64,000 bases of DNA from positions 434,001-498,000 of the forward strand of contig NZ_AP024452.1 of NCBI RefSeq assembly GCF_016865485.1, in the 5' to 3' direction. Both the position numbers and the translations under genes were made by a program. The notes under the pieces were generated by a model, which did not search any database, was not told where the DNA came from, and saw nothing but the letters and a program-made list of their open reading frames with translations. The stretch is from Luteitalea sp. TBR-22 (GTDB lineage: Bacteria > Acidobacteriota > Vicinamibacteria > Vicinamibacterales > Vicinamibacteraceae). Below are positions 1 to 7,794 of the stretch, one piece after another; the stretch's first letter is position 1, and every line of letters starts with the position of its first letter.

Positions 1-252
1 CGCGCCACCGACGTGGCGCATGCGCAGCAGGCGACGCATCACGCACGACGTGAGGCCGCCGGACGACTTGCCCGCCTGACGACGCGCGAGCGCGAGGTGT
101 GCGACCTCATCGCCCGTGGATTGCTGAACAAGCAGATTGCCTACGAACTGCGGTCGAGCGAGAACACCATCAAGGTCCACCGTGCCCGCGTCATGCGCAA
201 GCTCCAGGTCGACTCGGTTGCCGCACTGGTGCGTCTGGTGTCGATGCAGTGA
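1..252 (+). CDS. C-terminal part of a FixJ/NarL-type response regulator (LuxR HTH), cut by the window edge
   Basis: The reading frame is open from base 1, so the N-terminal receiver domain probably lies outside the window. The visible 83 residues carry a LuxR-type helix-turn-helix: LTTREREV, then NKQIAYEL, then [14 protein letters not shown], the usual scaffold and recognition helices of the GerE/LuxR family. The spacing and the terminal A-L-V-R-L are typical of FixJ-type regulators, which bind DNA after phosphorylation of the receiver. It converges on the orphan receiver gene at 301-651. A standalone GTG start at 13 is possible in principle, but a truncated regulator is much more likely. Target genes cannot be read from the window. 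Confidence 0.85.
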   Translation, partial: RATDVAHAQQATHHARREAAGRLARLTTREREVCDLIARGLLNKQIAYELRSSENTIKVHRARVMRKLQVDSVAALVRLVSMQ

Positions 253-300
253 ACCCCCGGCTGCTGACGCTGGCTCGACTGCTCCTCAGTGTCCCACAGG

Positions 301-651
301 TCATCCGCGTGATGTCGCCGACGCGATCGCACGGATGAGCTCGCCTTCGTCGACAGGTTTGCGCACCAGCGCATGACCGGCGCGACGTGCCGCCTGCAGT
401 ACCTCGATCTCCGCGCGCCCGGTGATGAAGACCACGGGGAGGGACATCGATCGCGCGGCAAGATCCGCGACCAGATCGAGGCCGCTCCGGCCCGGCAGCG
501 TCAGGTCGACGATCGCGCAATCGGCCACCGTGGGCGCCGCAAGGCAGGCTTCTGCCGACGGGAACGCGTGCACGTCGTGCCCGTGTGACCGCAGCAGCAT
601 TGCCACCGCACGCCGCACGTGCGGATCGTCGTCGACGAGGAGGAGAGTCAG
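301..651 (-). CDS. Orphan single-domain response-regulator receiver with a disrupted start
   Basis: This is a FixJ-like receiver domain with no output domain. It begins LTLLLVDDDP (beta-1 with the acidic pocket), has a phospho-acceptor Asp in AIVDLTLPG (residue 49 from 651), Thr in FITG and Lys in VRKPVDE. The first ordinary start codon is GTG at 618, but using it would delete beta-1 and the acidic pocket. Reading back in frame gives only a CTG at 651 and then a stop, with no ATG, GTG or TTG. One extra G in the minus-strand G5 run at 658-662 would join this frame to an upstream one with a GTG at 728. Either a CTG start, a real frameshift or a base-call error is therefore likely. The coordinates extend to the full domain. 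Confidence 0.7.
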   Translation of the reverse strand: MTLLLVDDDPHVRRAVAMLLRSHGHDVHAFPSAEACLAAPTVADCAIVDLTLPGRSGLDLVADLAARSMSLPVVFITGRAEIEVLQAARRAGHALVRKPVDEGELIRAIASATSRG

Positions 652-838
652 CTGCGGCCCCCGGGGGCGCCCTCGATGTGCGCGCGGTCCACCGTATCCA
701 CCTGCCCTTCGTCGGGGCGAGTAATCACAAGAGGCGACTGGTCAGGAGCGCGCCCAATCCGTAACGTTCGGCCGTCATCCTCGGCCTGCCACGGCGGTCG
801 TCCGAGGAGACGGTACGCGCTGACACGGGAGGCGTCAA

Positions 839-1423
839 ATGCTGGCCAACATCCTGTCCCGATACTGGTGGGCGACCCTGCTGCGTGGCGCCCTGTGGAT
901 CCTCTTCGGCGGGCTCGTGCTCGCCCAGCCGGGGCTCTCACTGGTGGCGCTCGCGATCACGTTCGGCACGCTCACGCTCGCCGACGGCATCGTCTCCGTC
1001 GTGACCGCAGTCGGTGGGCGGAAGACCTACGAGAACTGGTGGCTGCTGCTGCTCACCGGCATCACCGGCATCGTGGTCGGCCTGCTCAGCCTGGCCAGTC
1101 CCGGCCTGACCGCGCTGGGATTGCTGCTGTACATCGCGGTGTGGAGCGTTGCCACCGGCCTGCTCACGGTCGCCGCTGCCATCCACCTGCGCCGGGAGAT
1201 CGAAGGGGAGGGCTGGCTGGCCCTTGCCGGCGTCGCCTCGGTCCTGTTCGGCATCCTCGTCGCGGTCCGCCCGGGAGCGGGTGCGCTCGCGGTGCTCACC
1301 CTCATCGGCACGTACGCGATCGTCATGGGTGTCGCGCTCATCGCGCTGGCCCTCCGCGCCCGCGCGTTCGTCGGGCGCGTCAAGACCGCGGCCCGCGACG
1401 TCGTGTCGGCGGGAGCGCGGTGA
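839..1423 (+). CDS. HdeD-like (DUF308) integral membrane protein
   Basis: The 194-residue protein is almost entirely hydrophobic and shows about six membrane helices in three pairs, for example WILFGGLVLA, ALAITFGTLTLADGIVSVV, LLLTGITGIVVGLLS and LALAGVASVLFGILVAVRPG. The internal repeat of paired helices ending in a Pro-Gly turn is the hallmark of the DUF308/HdeD family. The founding member is an E. coli acid-resistance membrane protein; its biochemical role is poorly known. The start is ATG at 839 behind a good GGGAGG ribosome binding site at about 827. The stop lies one base before the ATG of the glycosidase, so the two are probably co-transcribed, although nothing links them functionally. 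Confidence 0.85.
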   Translation: MLANILSRYWWATLLRGALWILFGGLVLAQPGLSLVALAITFGTLTLADGIVSVVTAVGGRKTYENWWLLLLTGITGIVVGLLSLASPGLTALGLLLYIAVWSVATGLLTVAAAIHLRREIEGEGWLALAGVASVLFGILVAVRPGAGALAVLTLIGTYAIVMGVALIALALRARAFVGRVKTAARDVVSAGAR

Positions 1424-1424
1424 C

Positions 1425-2897
1425 ATGGCCGGGCAACGCGTGTCTCGCCGGACGTTGCTCACCGCCGGGTCGACCAGCGGGCTCGGGATGGCGCTGTCTG
1501 CCGCGGGCTGTCGCGAGGCGCCGGCGCCGCTGAGCCCGGCAGCGTCGATCGAGGGCCCGCGTCGCTTCCCCACTGGCTTCCTGTGGGGGACGGCCACGGC
1601 CGCCTACCAGGTCGAGGGCGCGTGGAACGTCGACGGCAAGGGCGAATCGATCTGGGACCGCTACGTGCACACCCCCGGCAAGATCAAGCACGGGGACACG
1701 GGCGACGTCGCGCTCGACCACTATCATCGTTGGGCCGAGGACGTGCGCCTGATGCAGGACCTCGGCGCGACCGCGTACCGCTTCTCGGTGTCGTGGCCCC
1801 GGATCTTCCCCAATGGCACGGGCGCTCCCAACGCGCGGGGACTGGCGTTCTACGACCGGCTCGTCGACGCGCTGCTGGGCAGTGGTCTGCAGCCATTCCT
1901 CACCTGCTATCACTGGGATCTGCCGCAAGCGCTGCAGGAGCGCGGCGGCTGGGAGTCGCGCGACACCGCGCAGGCACTGGCCGACTACGCCGGCTACCTC
2001 GCGGGTGCGCTCGGCGATCGCGTCAGGCACTTCTTCACGCTCAACGAGATCGCGACCTTCATCGAGTGGGGGCACGGGCCCGACAGCCTGATCGCTCCAG
2101 GGCTCCGGCTGCCGGCCGCGCGCCTGAACCAGGCTCGGCATCACGCGGTACTGGCGCACGGGTTGGCGGTGCAGGCGATTCGCGCAGGTGGGCGGCCTGG
2201 CACGAGGGTGGGGCCGGCCGAGAACGTCACCGTCGGCGTCCCCGTGGTGGAGTCGCCCGAGCACGTGACCGCCACCGAGCAGTTCATGCGCGAAGCCAAT
2301 GCGGGCTACCTGACGGTCATGCTCGAAGGCCGGTACACCGACAGGTTCCTCGCCCGCGCCGGCGCCGACGCGCCGCGCTTCACGCCGGACGACCTGAAGG
2401 TGATCGGCAGTCCGGTCGACTTCGTCGGCATCAACGTCTACATGCCGAGGTACGTGCGGGCCGACGAGACTCAGGGGTTCGAGGCGGTGGGCTGGTCGGC
2501 GTCACACCCGCGGATGCAGTCGCCCTGGCACTACATCGGCCCCGAGGCGCTGTACTGGGGACCACGGCACGTCGCCCGTCTCTGGAAGGCGTCCGACATC
2601 TACATCACCGAGAACGGCTGCGGCGCCGCCGACGCGATCGCCGGCGACGGCCGGATCTACGACACCGACCGGATCATGTTCCTGCGGAGTTACCTGTCGC
2701 AACTGCAGCGCGCGACGGCAGAGGGCATTCCGGTCCGCGGCTACTTCCACTGGAGTGCCTTCGACAACTTCGAGTGGACAGGGGGATTCGGCACGCGGTT
2801 CGGCCTGGTCCACGTCGACTACGACACCCTGAAGCGCACGCCGAAGCTCAGCGCGCAGTTCTACCGCGAGGTCATCGAGCGCAATGCCGTCGTGTAG
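1425..2897 (+). CDS. Exported family GH1 beta-glucosidase
   Basis: This 490-residue glycoside hydrolase of family 1 retains both catalytic glutamates: the acid/base in TLNEI (Glu208) and the nucleophile in YITENG (Glu396). Other GH1 landmarks are FLWGTATAAYQVEG near the start, SWPRIFP, and FHWSAFDNFEW near the C-terminus (aglycone/glycone site). It should cleave beta-glucosidic or related beta-glycosidic bonds with retention; exact specificity cannot be told. The N-terminus carries a twin-arginine signal (SRRTLLTAG) and a Cys in SAAGC that might be lipidated, so the enzyme is probably exported folded through Tat. Most bacterial GH1 enzymes are cytoplasmic, so this is less usual. The start is ATG 1425, one base after the upstream stop. 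Confidence 0.93.
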   Translation: MAGQRVSRRTLLTAGSTSGLGMALSAAGCREAPAPLSPAASIEGPRRFPTGFLWGTATAAYQVEGAWNVDGKGESIWDRYVHTPGKIKHGDTGDVALDHYHRWAEDVRLMQDLGATAYRFSVSWPRIFPNGTGAPNARGLAFYDRLVDALLGSGLQPFLTCYHWDLPQALQERGGWESRDTAQALADYAGYLAGALGDRVRHFFTLNEIATFIEWGHGPDSLIAPGLRLPAARLNQARHHAVLAHGLAVQAIRAGGRPGTRVGPAENVTVGVPVVESPEHVTATEQFMREANAGYLTVMLEGRYTDRFLARAGADAPRFTPDDLKVIGSPVDFVGINVYMPRYVRADETQGFEAVGWSASHPRMQSPWHYIGPEALYWGPRHVARLWKASDIYITENGCGAADAIAGDGRIYDTDRIMFLRSYLSQLQRATAEGIPVRGYFHWSAFDNFEWTGGFGTRFGLVHVDYDTLKRTPKLSAQFYREVIERNAVV

Positions 2898-2950
2898 GCG
2901 GCCAGTCGTGATCGACGCGCCGTCCCGTCTCGTTCATCCATGGAGGACGC

Positions 2951-3751
2951 ATGTACCGATATGCCTGCACCATCGCGATGGTCGGCTGTCTCGTCTCGCC
3001 GCTCGCGGCAGCGGAGCGACTCGGCGACCGTGAACTCTCGCAACTTGTCGAGCGGATCGATGACCAGCGCGATCGCTTCGAGGACGCCCTTGACCCGGCC
3101 CTGAAGCGGAGCATCCTGCGGGGGCCTCAGGGCGAAGTGGATGTCGCTCGCTTCCTCGACGACTTCCAGGACAGCGTCGATCGCCTCAAGGACCGACTCA
3201 CCCGCACCTACGCCGCAAGTACCGAGGCGGCCGCCGTGCTCCGGCAGGGCAGCGCGATCGAGCGGTTCGTGCGCGACCGACCGGTCGGCTACAAGGGCGC
3301 GAGCGAGTGGGCCGCACTCTCGGCCTCCCTCGCGACACTCGCCTCGGCATACGGCACGGCCTTTCCCGCCGAGGGCGAGATCACCGCGCGTCGCATCGGC
3401 GACGGTGAGCTCGTGCAGTCGGCCGAGGCGATCAAGCGAGGCGCCGACCGGCTCAGGAAGATGCTCGATCGCGAACTCAAGGCATCGGGGATGCCGAAGG
3501 AGACCCGGGAGGCTCAGGTCAGGGAGGTCGGGCAACTCGCCAGCGGCGCCGACGCCGTGCGCAAGCGCGTGCAGGGCAGGCAGCCGGCGACCTCGGAGGC
3601 AGAACTGCTGCTCGGGCAGGCCTCGCGCGTCGCCACCCTGGTTGCGGGTGCGAATACTCCAGGGGCCGCGGCCACGTGGACGTCGATGCTCGGCCCGGTC
3701 GGGACCGTGGCCTCCGCATTCGGTCGTCCTGGGCTCACGGCCACCCGCTGA
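2951..3751 (+). CDS. Exported helical protein of unknown function
   Basis: I do not recognise a family. The 266-residue product begins with a short signal peptide ending near SPLAAAE, followed by an extended alpha-helical body rich in Arg, Asp, Glu and Ala (for example LSQLVERIDDQRDRFEDAL and RFLDDFQDSVDRLKDRLTR). The helices are amphipathic and could form bundles or coiled coils. There is no Cys after the signal, no metal motif and no catalytic signature. The start at ATG 2951 follows a strong GGAGG (2942-2946). It lies 53 bp downstream of the GH1 gene on the same strand and is followed by the R2 heptamer repeat, so it may be the last gene of that transcript. Confidence 0.75.
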   Translation: MYRYACTIAMVGCLVSPLAAAERLGDRELSQLVERIDDQRDRFEDALDPALKRSILRGPQGEVDVARFLDDFQDSVDRLKDRLTRTYAASTEAAAVLRQGSAIERFVRDRPVGYKGASEWAALSASLATLASAYGTAFPAEGEITARRIGDGELVQSAEAIKRGADRLRKMLDRELKASGMPKETREAQVREVGQLASGADAVRKRVQGRQPATSEAELLLGQASRVATLVAGANTPGAAATWTSMLGPVGTVASAFGRPGLTATR

Positions 3752-3781
3752 CCCGACCACAGCCCGCAGCCTACGAGAAGC

Positions 3782-3864
3782 AGGCTCGAGGCTACAGGCT
3801 CAAGGCTCGGAGAGCATTCAGCATGCCTTCTGAGCCCTGAGCCCTGAGCCCTGAGCTCTGAGCC
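3782..3864. repeat. R2 heptamer repeat, copy 1
   Basis: Two abutting runs of 7-bp units fill the gap between convergent genes: four AGGCTCR-type units (3783-3810) and five GAGCCCT-type units (about 3831-3864). The same two-part arrangement, with a shared central sequence around CAGAATGC/CAGCATGC, recurs at 15376-15449. The repeat ends only 6 bp from the stop codon of the DNA ligase. No protein is encoded. Confidence 0.85.
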
Positions 3865-3869
3865 GAAGG

Positions 3870-5459
3870 CTACTTGATCAGCGCCGTCAGCCTGTCGATC
3901 GCATCGGCCTCCACTGGCGACTTGTCCCGCCGCCAGCGCGCGATGCGGGGGAAGCGCACCGCCACGCCGCTCTTGTGCCGCGTCGATCGCTGGACGTTCT
4001 CGAAGGCAATCTCGAACACCAGCGAAGGCGCCACCCGCCGCACCGGTCCGAACTTCTCGAGGGTGTGGCCACGCACCCAGCGGTCCACCTCCTCGATCTC
4101 CTCGTTGGACAAGCCCGAATAGGCCTTGGCGACCGGCACCAACTCGCCGTCCTTCCACAGCGCGAACGTGTAGTCGGTGAACAGCGTCGCGCGCCGGCCG
4201 TTGCCGGGCTGCGCGTACACCAGCACCGCGTCGACCGAGTACGGATCGACCTTCCACTTCCACCAATCGCCCTTGCGCCTGCCGGTGCCGTACGCCGAGT
4301 CGCGGCGCTTGAGCATGTAGCCCTCGACGCCACGCGCGCGAGCCTCCTGTCGCAGCGTGCCGAGGCTCTCCCAGTCGGCCTCGGCCACCAGCGGCGACAG
4401 CTTCAACCCGGGCGCATGCCGGGCCACGGCGGCCTCGAGACGGGCACGTCGCTCGTCGAGCGGCCGCGCACGCACGTCCTCGCCGCCCTGTTCCAGCAGG
4501 TCGTACGCCATGAAGGCGGCTGGCGCCTGCGTGAGTGCCTGGCGCGTCAGCGTCTGCCTGCCGATGCGCAGCTGCAGCCGCGCGAAGGGCAACGGCGCCT
4601 CGCCCTCCCATGCGAGGACCTCGCCGTCGAGCACGTGCCCGTCGGGCAGGCCCTCAGCCGCGGCGGTGACCTCCGGGAATCGTGCGGTGATCACTTCCTC
4701 GCCGCGCGACCACAGGAACGTGCGCCCACCCCGACGGATCAACTGCGCCCTGATGCCGTCCCACTTCCACTCGACCTGCCACGCCTCGCGCGGTCCGAGC
4801 GACTCGACGTCCTGCTCGAGCGGGTAAGCGAGGCAGAACGGGTACGGCCGCGACGGCTCGTCGCCTCCCGCCTCGGGCGCCAGCAACGCACGGAAGGCCG
4901 CCGCCGACGGCGCCCACTGGCCCATCAACCGGTGCGTCATGACGTCGGTGTCGACGCCCGCCACGTCGGAAAGCGCGCGCACGACGAGCGTCTGCGACAC
5001 GCCGACGCGCATCTCGCCGGTCAGCAGCTTGTTGAGGATGAAGCGCTCGAAGGTCGGCAGGCCGCGCCACCATCCCACCACCGCCTCGCGCTGGGCCTCC
5101 GGCCCGAGGCCGCGCAGTCCCTCCAGCCGCTCCTCGATCCACACGTGCAGCGGCACGTCAGCCTCGGACATGTCGTGCGGCACGCCGTCGAGCAGCAGCG
5201 CCAGGGTCTCCGCGAGATCGCCGACCGCGGCGTATGACTCGTCGAGCAGCCACGGCGCGACGCCCGTGAGGGCCATCGCCCACTCGCGAAGCAGTTTCGT
5301 CGGCAGCAATCGCAACAGGCGTCGCCCCGCCAGGAAGTGCACCGCCCACGCGGCGTCCTCCGGCGGCGCCTCGCGGAAGTAGGCCTCCAGCGCCTGCACC
5401 TTGGCGTTGGTCGAGGACGTCCGGTCAAGCGTGGCGTAGAGGCCGGCGAAGCGACGCAC
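3870..5459 (-). CDS. ATP-dependent DNA ligase of the bacterial exonuclease-associated repair family
   Basis: This 529-residue ligase seals nicks in DNA through an enzyme-adenylate. Its N-terminal ~215 residues are an all-helical DNA-binding domain (FILNKLLTGEMRVGVSQ). The nucleotidyltransferase domain follows, with motif I EWKWDG (Lys232 receives AMP), DGEVLAWEGE (motif III region) and EGYMLKRRDS then WWKWKVDP (motifs IV-V), and then a C-terminal OB fold (LFTDYTFALW). Length and organisation match the family annotated as cisplatin damage response ligase, which normally sits beside an MBL exonuclease, an Lhr-type helicase and PdeM. Here only the exonuclease is adjacent: its TGA is followed two bases later by the GTG start at 5459. 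There is no LigD polymerase or Ku nearby. Confidence 0.92.
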   Translation of the reverse strand: MRRFAGLYATLDRTSSTNAKVQALEAYFREAPPEDAAWAVHFLAGRRLLRLLPTKLLREWAMALTGVAPWLLDESYAAVGDLAETLALLLDGVPHDMSEADVPLHVWIEERLEGLRGLGPEAQREAVVGWWRGLPTFERFILNKLLTGEMRVGVSQTLVVRALSDVAGVDTDVMTHRLMGQWAPSAAAFRALLAPEAGGDEPSRPYPFCLAYPLEQDVESLGPREAWQVEWKWDGIRAQLIRRGGRTFLWSRGEEVITARFPEVTAAAEGLPDGHVLDGEVLAWEGEAPLPFARLQLRIGRQTLTRQALTQAPAAFMAYDLLEQGGEDVRARPLDERRARLEAAVARHAPGLKLSPLVAEADWESLGTLRQEARARGVEGYMLKRRDSAYGTGRRKGDWWKWKVDPYSVDAVLVYAQPGNGRRATLFTDYTFALWKDGELVPVAKAYSGLSNEEIEEVDRWVRGHTLEKFGPVRRVAPSLVFEIAFENVQRSTRHKSGVAVRFPRIARWRRDKSPVEADAIDRLTALIK

Positions 5460-5461
5460 GA

Positions 5462-6448
5462 TCAGGCCTCCTCGCCGTTCACGTGCGCGTCGAGCACGCC
5501 CGCCTCGAGGCCATGCTCGACACAGGCGCGCGCGAGCACGTCGGCGTAGCCGTGAGTGGCGAGCACGCGGGTCGCTCCCGTGGCGGCGATCGTGTCGAGC
5601 AGCGCCGGCCAGTCGGCGTGATCGGAGAGCACGAAGCCGCGATCCACGCCCTTCCATCGACGCGTGCCGCGCACCCGCATCCAGCCGGACACCATCGCCG
5701 TGGCGGCGCCAGGGAAGCGCTTGAGCCACGGTGTGTTCATCGCCGACGGCGGCGCGATGACGAGGCGGCCGCGAGTCGCCGCGCCCTTCGTCTCCTCGCC
5801 GACGGGCTCGACGTCGGGCAACGCCACGCCGGATGCCTTGCACGCCGCCGTCATGCCGGCGACCGCGCCATGGACCAGTGCCGGCCGATCGAGCGACTCG
5901 GCCAGCAGCGAGAGCAGCCGCTGCGCCTTGCCCAGGCTGTACGCGAAGAGGATGGCCGGACGGCCCTCGGCCGTCGTCGCGGCGATCCACGCACGCAGGT
6001 CGTCGAGGACGTCGTTCACCGATGGCCAGCGGTAGATCGGCAGGGCGAAGGTCGCCTCGGTCACGAACGTGTCGCAGGCCACGACCTCGAACGACGCGCA
6101 GGTGGGATCGTCGTCGCGCTTGTAGTCGCCGGAGACCACCCACGTGGAGCGGCCGTCGTGCACGCGCACCTGTGCCGACCCGGTGACGTGCCCGGCCGGA
6201 TGCAGCGAGACCTCGACGTCGCCGACGACGCGGGGCTGGCCATACGGCCAGGCGTCGATCACGGCGTCGGGTCCGAGGCGGTGTCGCAGGATCGGCAGGC
6301 CCGCCTCCGCGCACACGTAGCGCGCGCTGCCAGGCCGGGCGTGGTCGGCATGCGCGTGCGTGACGATGGCCGTGCCGACGGGAAGCGCCGGGTCGACGTG
6401 GAAGCCGCCAGCGGCGCAATGAAGCCCGGCAGGAGTGGAGACGAGCAC
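5462..6448 (-). CDS. Ligase-associated DNA exonuclease (metallo-beta-lactamase / beta-CASP fold)
   Basis: The 328-residue protein has the metallo-beta-lactamase motif HAHADH at residues 31-36, further metal ligands in the PAGHVTGSAQ and SGDYK segments, and the beta-CASP-like C-terminal half with FVLSDHADW and LATHGYAD. This is the SNM1/Artemis-like architecture; bacterial members coupled to ATP-dependent ligases are annotated as ligase-associated DNA exonucleases. It likely trims DNA ends or adducts before the downstream ligase seals them. Translational coupling is suggested by a 2-bp gap to the ligase start. The start is ATG 6448. Confidence 0.92.
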   Translation of the reverse strand: MLVSTPAGLHCAAGGFHVDPALPVGTAIVTHAHADHARPGSARYVCAEAGLPILRHRLGPDAVIDAWPYGQPRVVGDVEVSLHPAGHVTGSAQVRVHDGRSTWVVSGDYKRDDDPTCASFEVVACDTFVTEATFALPIYRWPSVNDVLDDLRAWIAATTAEGRPAILFAYSLGKAQRLLSLLAESLDRPALVHGAVAGMTAACKASGVALPDVEPVGEETKGAATRGRLVIAPPSAMNTPWLKRFPGAATAMVSGWMRVRGTRRWKGVDRGFVLSDHADWPALLDTIAATGATRVLATHGYADVLARACVEHGLEAGVLDAHVNGEEA

Positions 6449-6488
6449 GGGACTAGGCTACCGCCTGCAGGCTGCAGACTGCTCAGGG

Positions 6489-6551
6489 GTAGAGCGCGGT
6501 CTCCGACCGCGCCGTCATCCGCCAACGGCGGCGTGGGACACGCCGCCCTAC
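6489..6551. repeat. R5 double-hairpin element (GTAG...CTAC), copy 1
   Basis: A 63-bp palindromic element bounded by GTAG and CTAC. It holds two tight hairpins: GCGCGGTC-TCC-GACCGCGC, and GGCGGCGTG-GGA-CACGCCGCC (9 bp, 3-nt loop). Its reverse complement aligns with 19780-19845, including the CGTTGGC spacer. Its last bases (CTA, 6548-6550) are the TAG stop codon of the flavoprotein gene on the minus strand. Confidence 0.8.
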
Positions 6552-7516
6552 CTGTTGGCCAGCATCGCGTCTGCGAGGGCGCGCCCGCTGAGCCACGCGC
6601 CCTCGACCCGCGGGCCGCCGCACCAGTCCCCTGCCACGCCGATGCCTGCCTGGCGGTCCCACAGGTGGGTCTGCTCGAGCGGTCGCGGCACCGAGGCGTA
6701 ACGCCAGCGATGCGCGGCCGAGAACGCCAGCGCCGGCAGCGGACGACGGGCGAGCGCCTCGAAGGCCTGCAGCAGTCGCGGCAGCACCTCGTCAGGCGTC
6801 TCCTCGAGGTGGGCGCGGCTCCACGCAGGCGACGCGTGCAGCACCCAGGCGTGCGGATGCGGGCGGCCGGGCTTGCTGCCGTCGCGCGCCACCCACGACA
6901 GCGGGCCGTCGTTGACGAACGCTGCGTCGAAGGCCACGTCGACCTCGTCGGCCCAGGACGTCATCGCGGCCCAGCACGGGGCCATCTCGACGTCACGCAG
7001 GGCCGCGACGAACGGGTGTGCTGCCAGCAGCGTCGCCGTCTGCGGCGGCGGGGCCGTGAGCACCACCGCATCGAAGGGACCCAGCGGTTCGTCGGCCACC
7101 GTCGCCAGGTACCAGCCGTCGCCGCGACGATCGAGCGCGCTGACGGTCACGCTCGTCCGCACGTCGAGGCGGGCCGCCATGTCGATGGCCATGGCGTTCA
7201 TGCCGGGCACGCCGACGAACCGGGGCAGATCCGAGGAGGCGCGCGGGTCGGCCGGGCCGTCGAAGGCCACCATCCGCGGCGTCCACTCGGCGACGACGCC
7301 CCGCGCCATCCAGTCGCCGACCGCCGCCTGGAAGGCCGCGTCGCGAGCGGTGAAGTACTGGGCGCCGTGATCGAAGGGCACCGCCGCGCGCCGCGTCGAC
7401 GTCCGCCCGCCCGGGCCGCGGCCCTTGTCGAGCACCGTGACCTGGAACCCGGCCTCACGCAACCGCAGCCCGCACGACAGTCCCGCCATCCCCGCGCCGA
7501 CGATCGCGATCCTCAT
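6548..7516 (-). CDS. Renalase-like FAD-dependent oxidoreductase
   Basis: This 322-residue flavoprotein starts with the Rossmann dinucleotide-binding motif GAGMAG (residues 7-12) and LDKGRGPGGR, followed by TRR and DHGAQYFTARD. That arrangement is typical of the renalase-like branch of amine-oxidase-fold flavoproteins (COG3380). The C-terminus has GDWCGGPRVEGAWLSG, the second FAD-contacting segment. Renalases oxidise isomeric NAD(P)H side products; bacterial homologues are often annotated only as NAD/FAD-dependent oxidoreductases, so the substrate is uncertain. The ATG at 7516 is the natural start, giving the GxGxxG at the expected distance. The TAG stop is embedded in repeat R5. It is separate from the exonuclease-ligase pair by about 100 bp. 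Confidence 0.88.
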   Translation of the reverse strand: MRIAIVGAGMAGLSCGLRLREAGFQVTVLDKGRGPGGRTSTRRAAVPFDHGAQYFTARDAAFQAAVGDWMARGVVAEWTPRMVAFDGPADPRASSDLPRFVGVPGMNAMAIDMAARLDVRTSVTVSALDRRGDGWYLATVADEPLGPFDAVVLTAPPPQTATLLAAHPFVAALRDVEMAPCWAAMTSWADEVDVAFDAAFVNDGPLSWVARDGSKPGRPHPHAWVLHASPAWSRAHLEETPDEVLPRLLQAFEALARRPLPALAFSAAHRWRYASVPRPLEQTHLWDRQAGIGVAGDWCGGPRVEGAWLSGRALADAMLANR

Positions 7517-7536
7517 CCGTCCAGCTTACCGGAGGG

Positions 7537-7620
7537 GGCAAGTGACGAGGGACGAGTACGCGAGTCACAAGGGCGTCGAGGGACAAGGGACGAGGAAGGC
7601 AAGGGACGAGGGACAAGTCG
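7537..7620. repeat. R4 repeat, copy 1 (single arm)
   Basis: An 84-bp run of GGGACRA-type heptamers (GGGACAA GGGACGA...) opens with a segment GGGACGAGTACGCGAGTCAC. The same segment, one base changed, opens the copy at 38413, and its reverse complement closes the copy at 47496. Only one arm of the inverted repeat is present here. It lies upstream of the flavoprotein start. Confidence 0.8.
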
Positions 7621-7644
7621 GGCGCATGTGGGCGCAATGCGTAG

Positions 7645-7664
7645 CCGTCGCCCTTGGGCGACGG
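7645..7664. repeat. R6 hairpin (GTAGCCGTCG type), copy 1
   Basis: A perfect 9-bp stem, CCGTCGCCC/GGGCGACGG, with a 2-nt loop, preceded by GTAG and followed by GTCAG. The flanks and stem pattern are shared with 25406-25427. There is no T-tract, so it is not a classic terminator. Confidence 0.6.
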
Positions 7665-7768
7665 TCAGGGCCCCCGCGACAAAACGCTCACCGCCGGCCA
7701 ACTCGCCGCGCGCCGCAGGCGCACATCGGCGAGTCTTCAGGCCGGCGGCTGCAAGCCCAGGCACTGCC

Positions 7769-7790
7769 GACTCCCGACTCCCGACTCCCG
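7769..7790. repeat. R3 heptamer repeat GACTCCC, copy 1
   Basis: Three perfect tandem GACTCCC units end 5 bp from the stop codon of the large exported protein. The same unit occurs inside the sulfatase gene (16035-16104) and, as GGGAGTC, at 24761-24823. Confidence 0.85.
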
Positions 7791-7794
7791 TTCC

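Noticed and set aside
648-941. Minus-strand open frame next to the receiver gene
   Set aside because: As a separate gene it has no domain and is antisense to the start of the HdeD-like gene; only its last ~25 codons matter, as the possible displaced start of the receiver.
619-1533. A plus-strand open frame covering the region before and inside the HdeD-like gene
   Set aside because: It reads out of frame through the HdeD-like gene, which has a ribosome binding site and membrane helices. Arg/Pro-rich composition marks it as a shadow.
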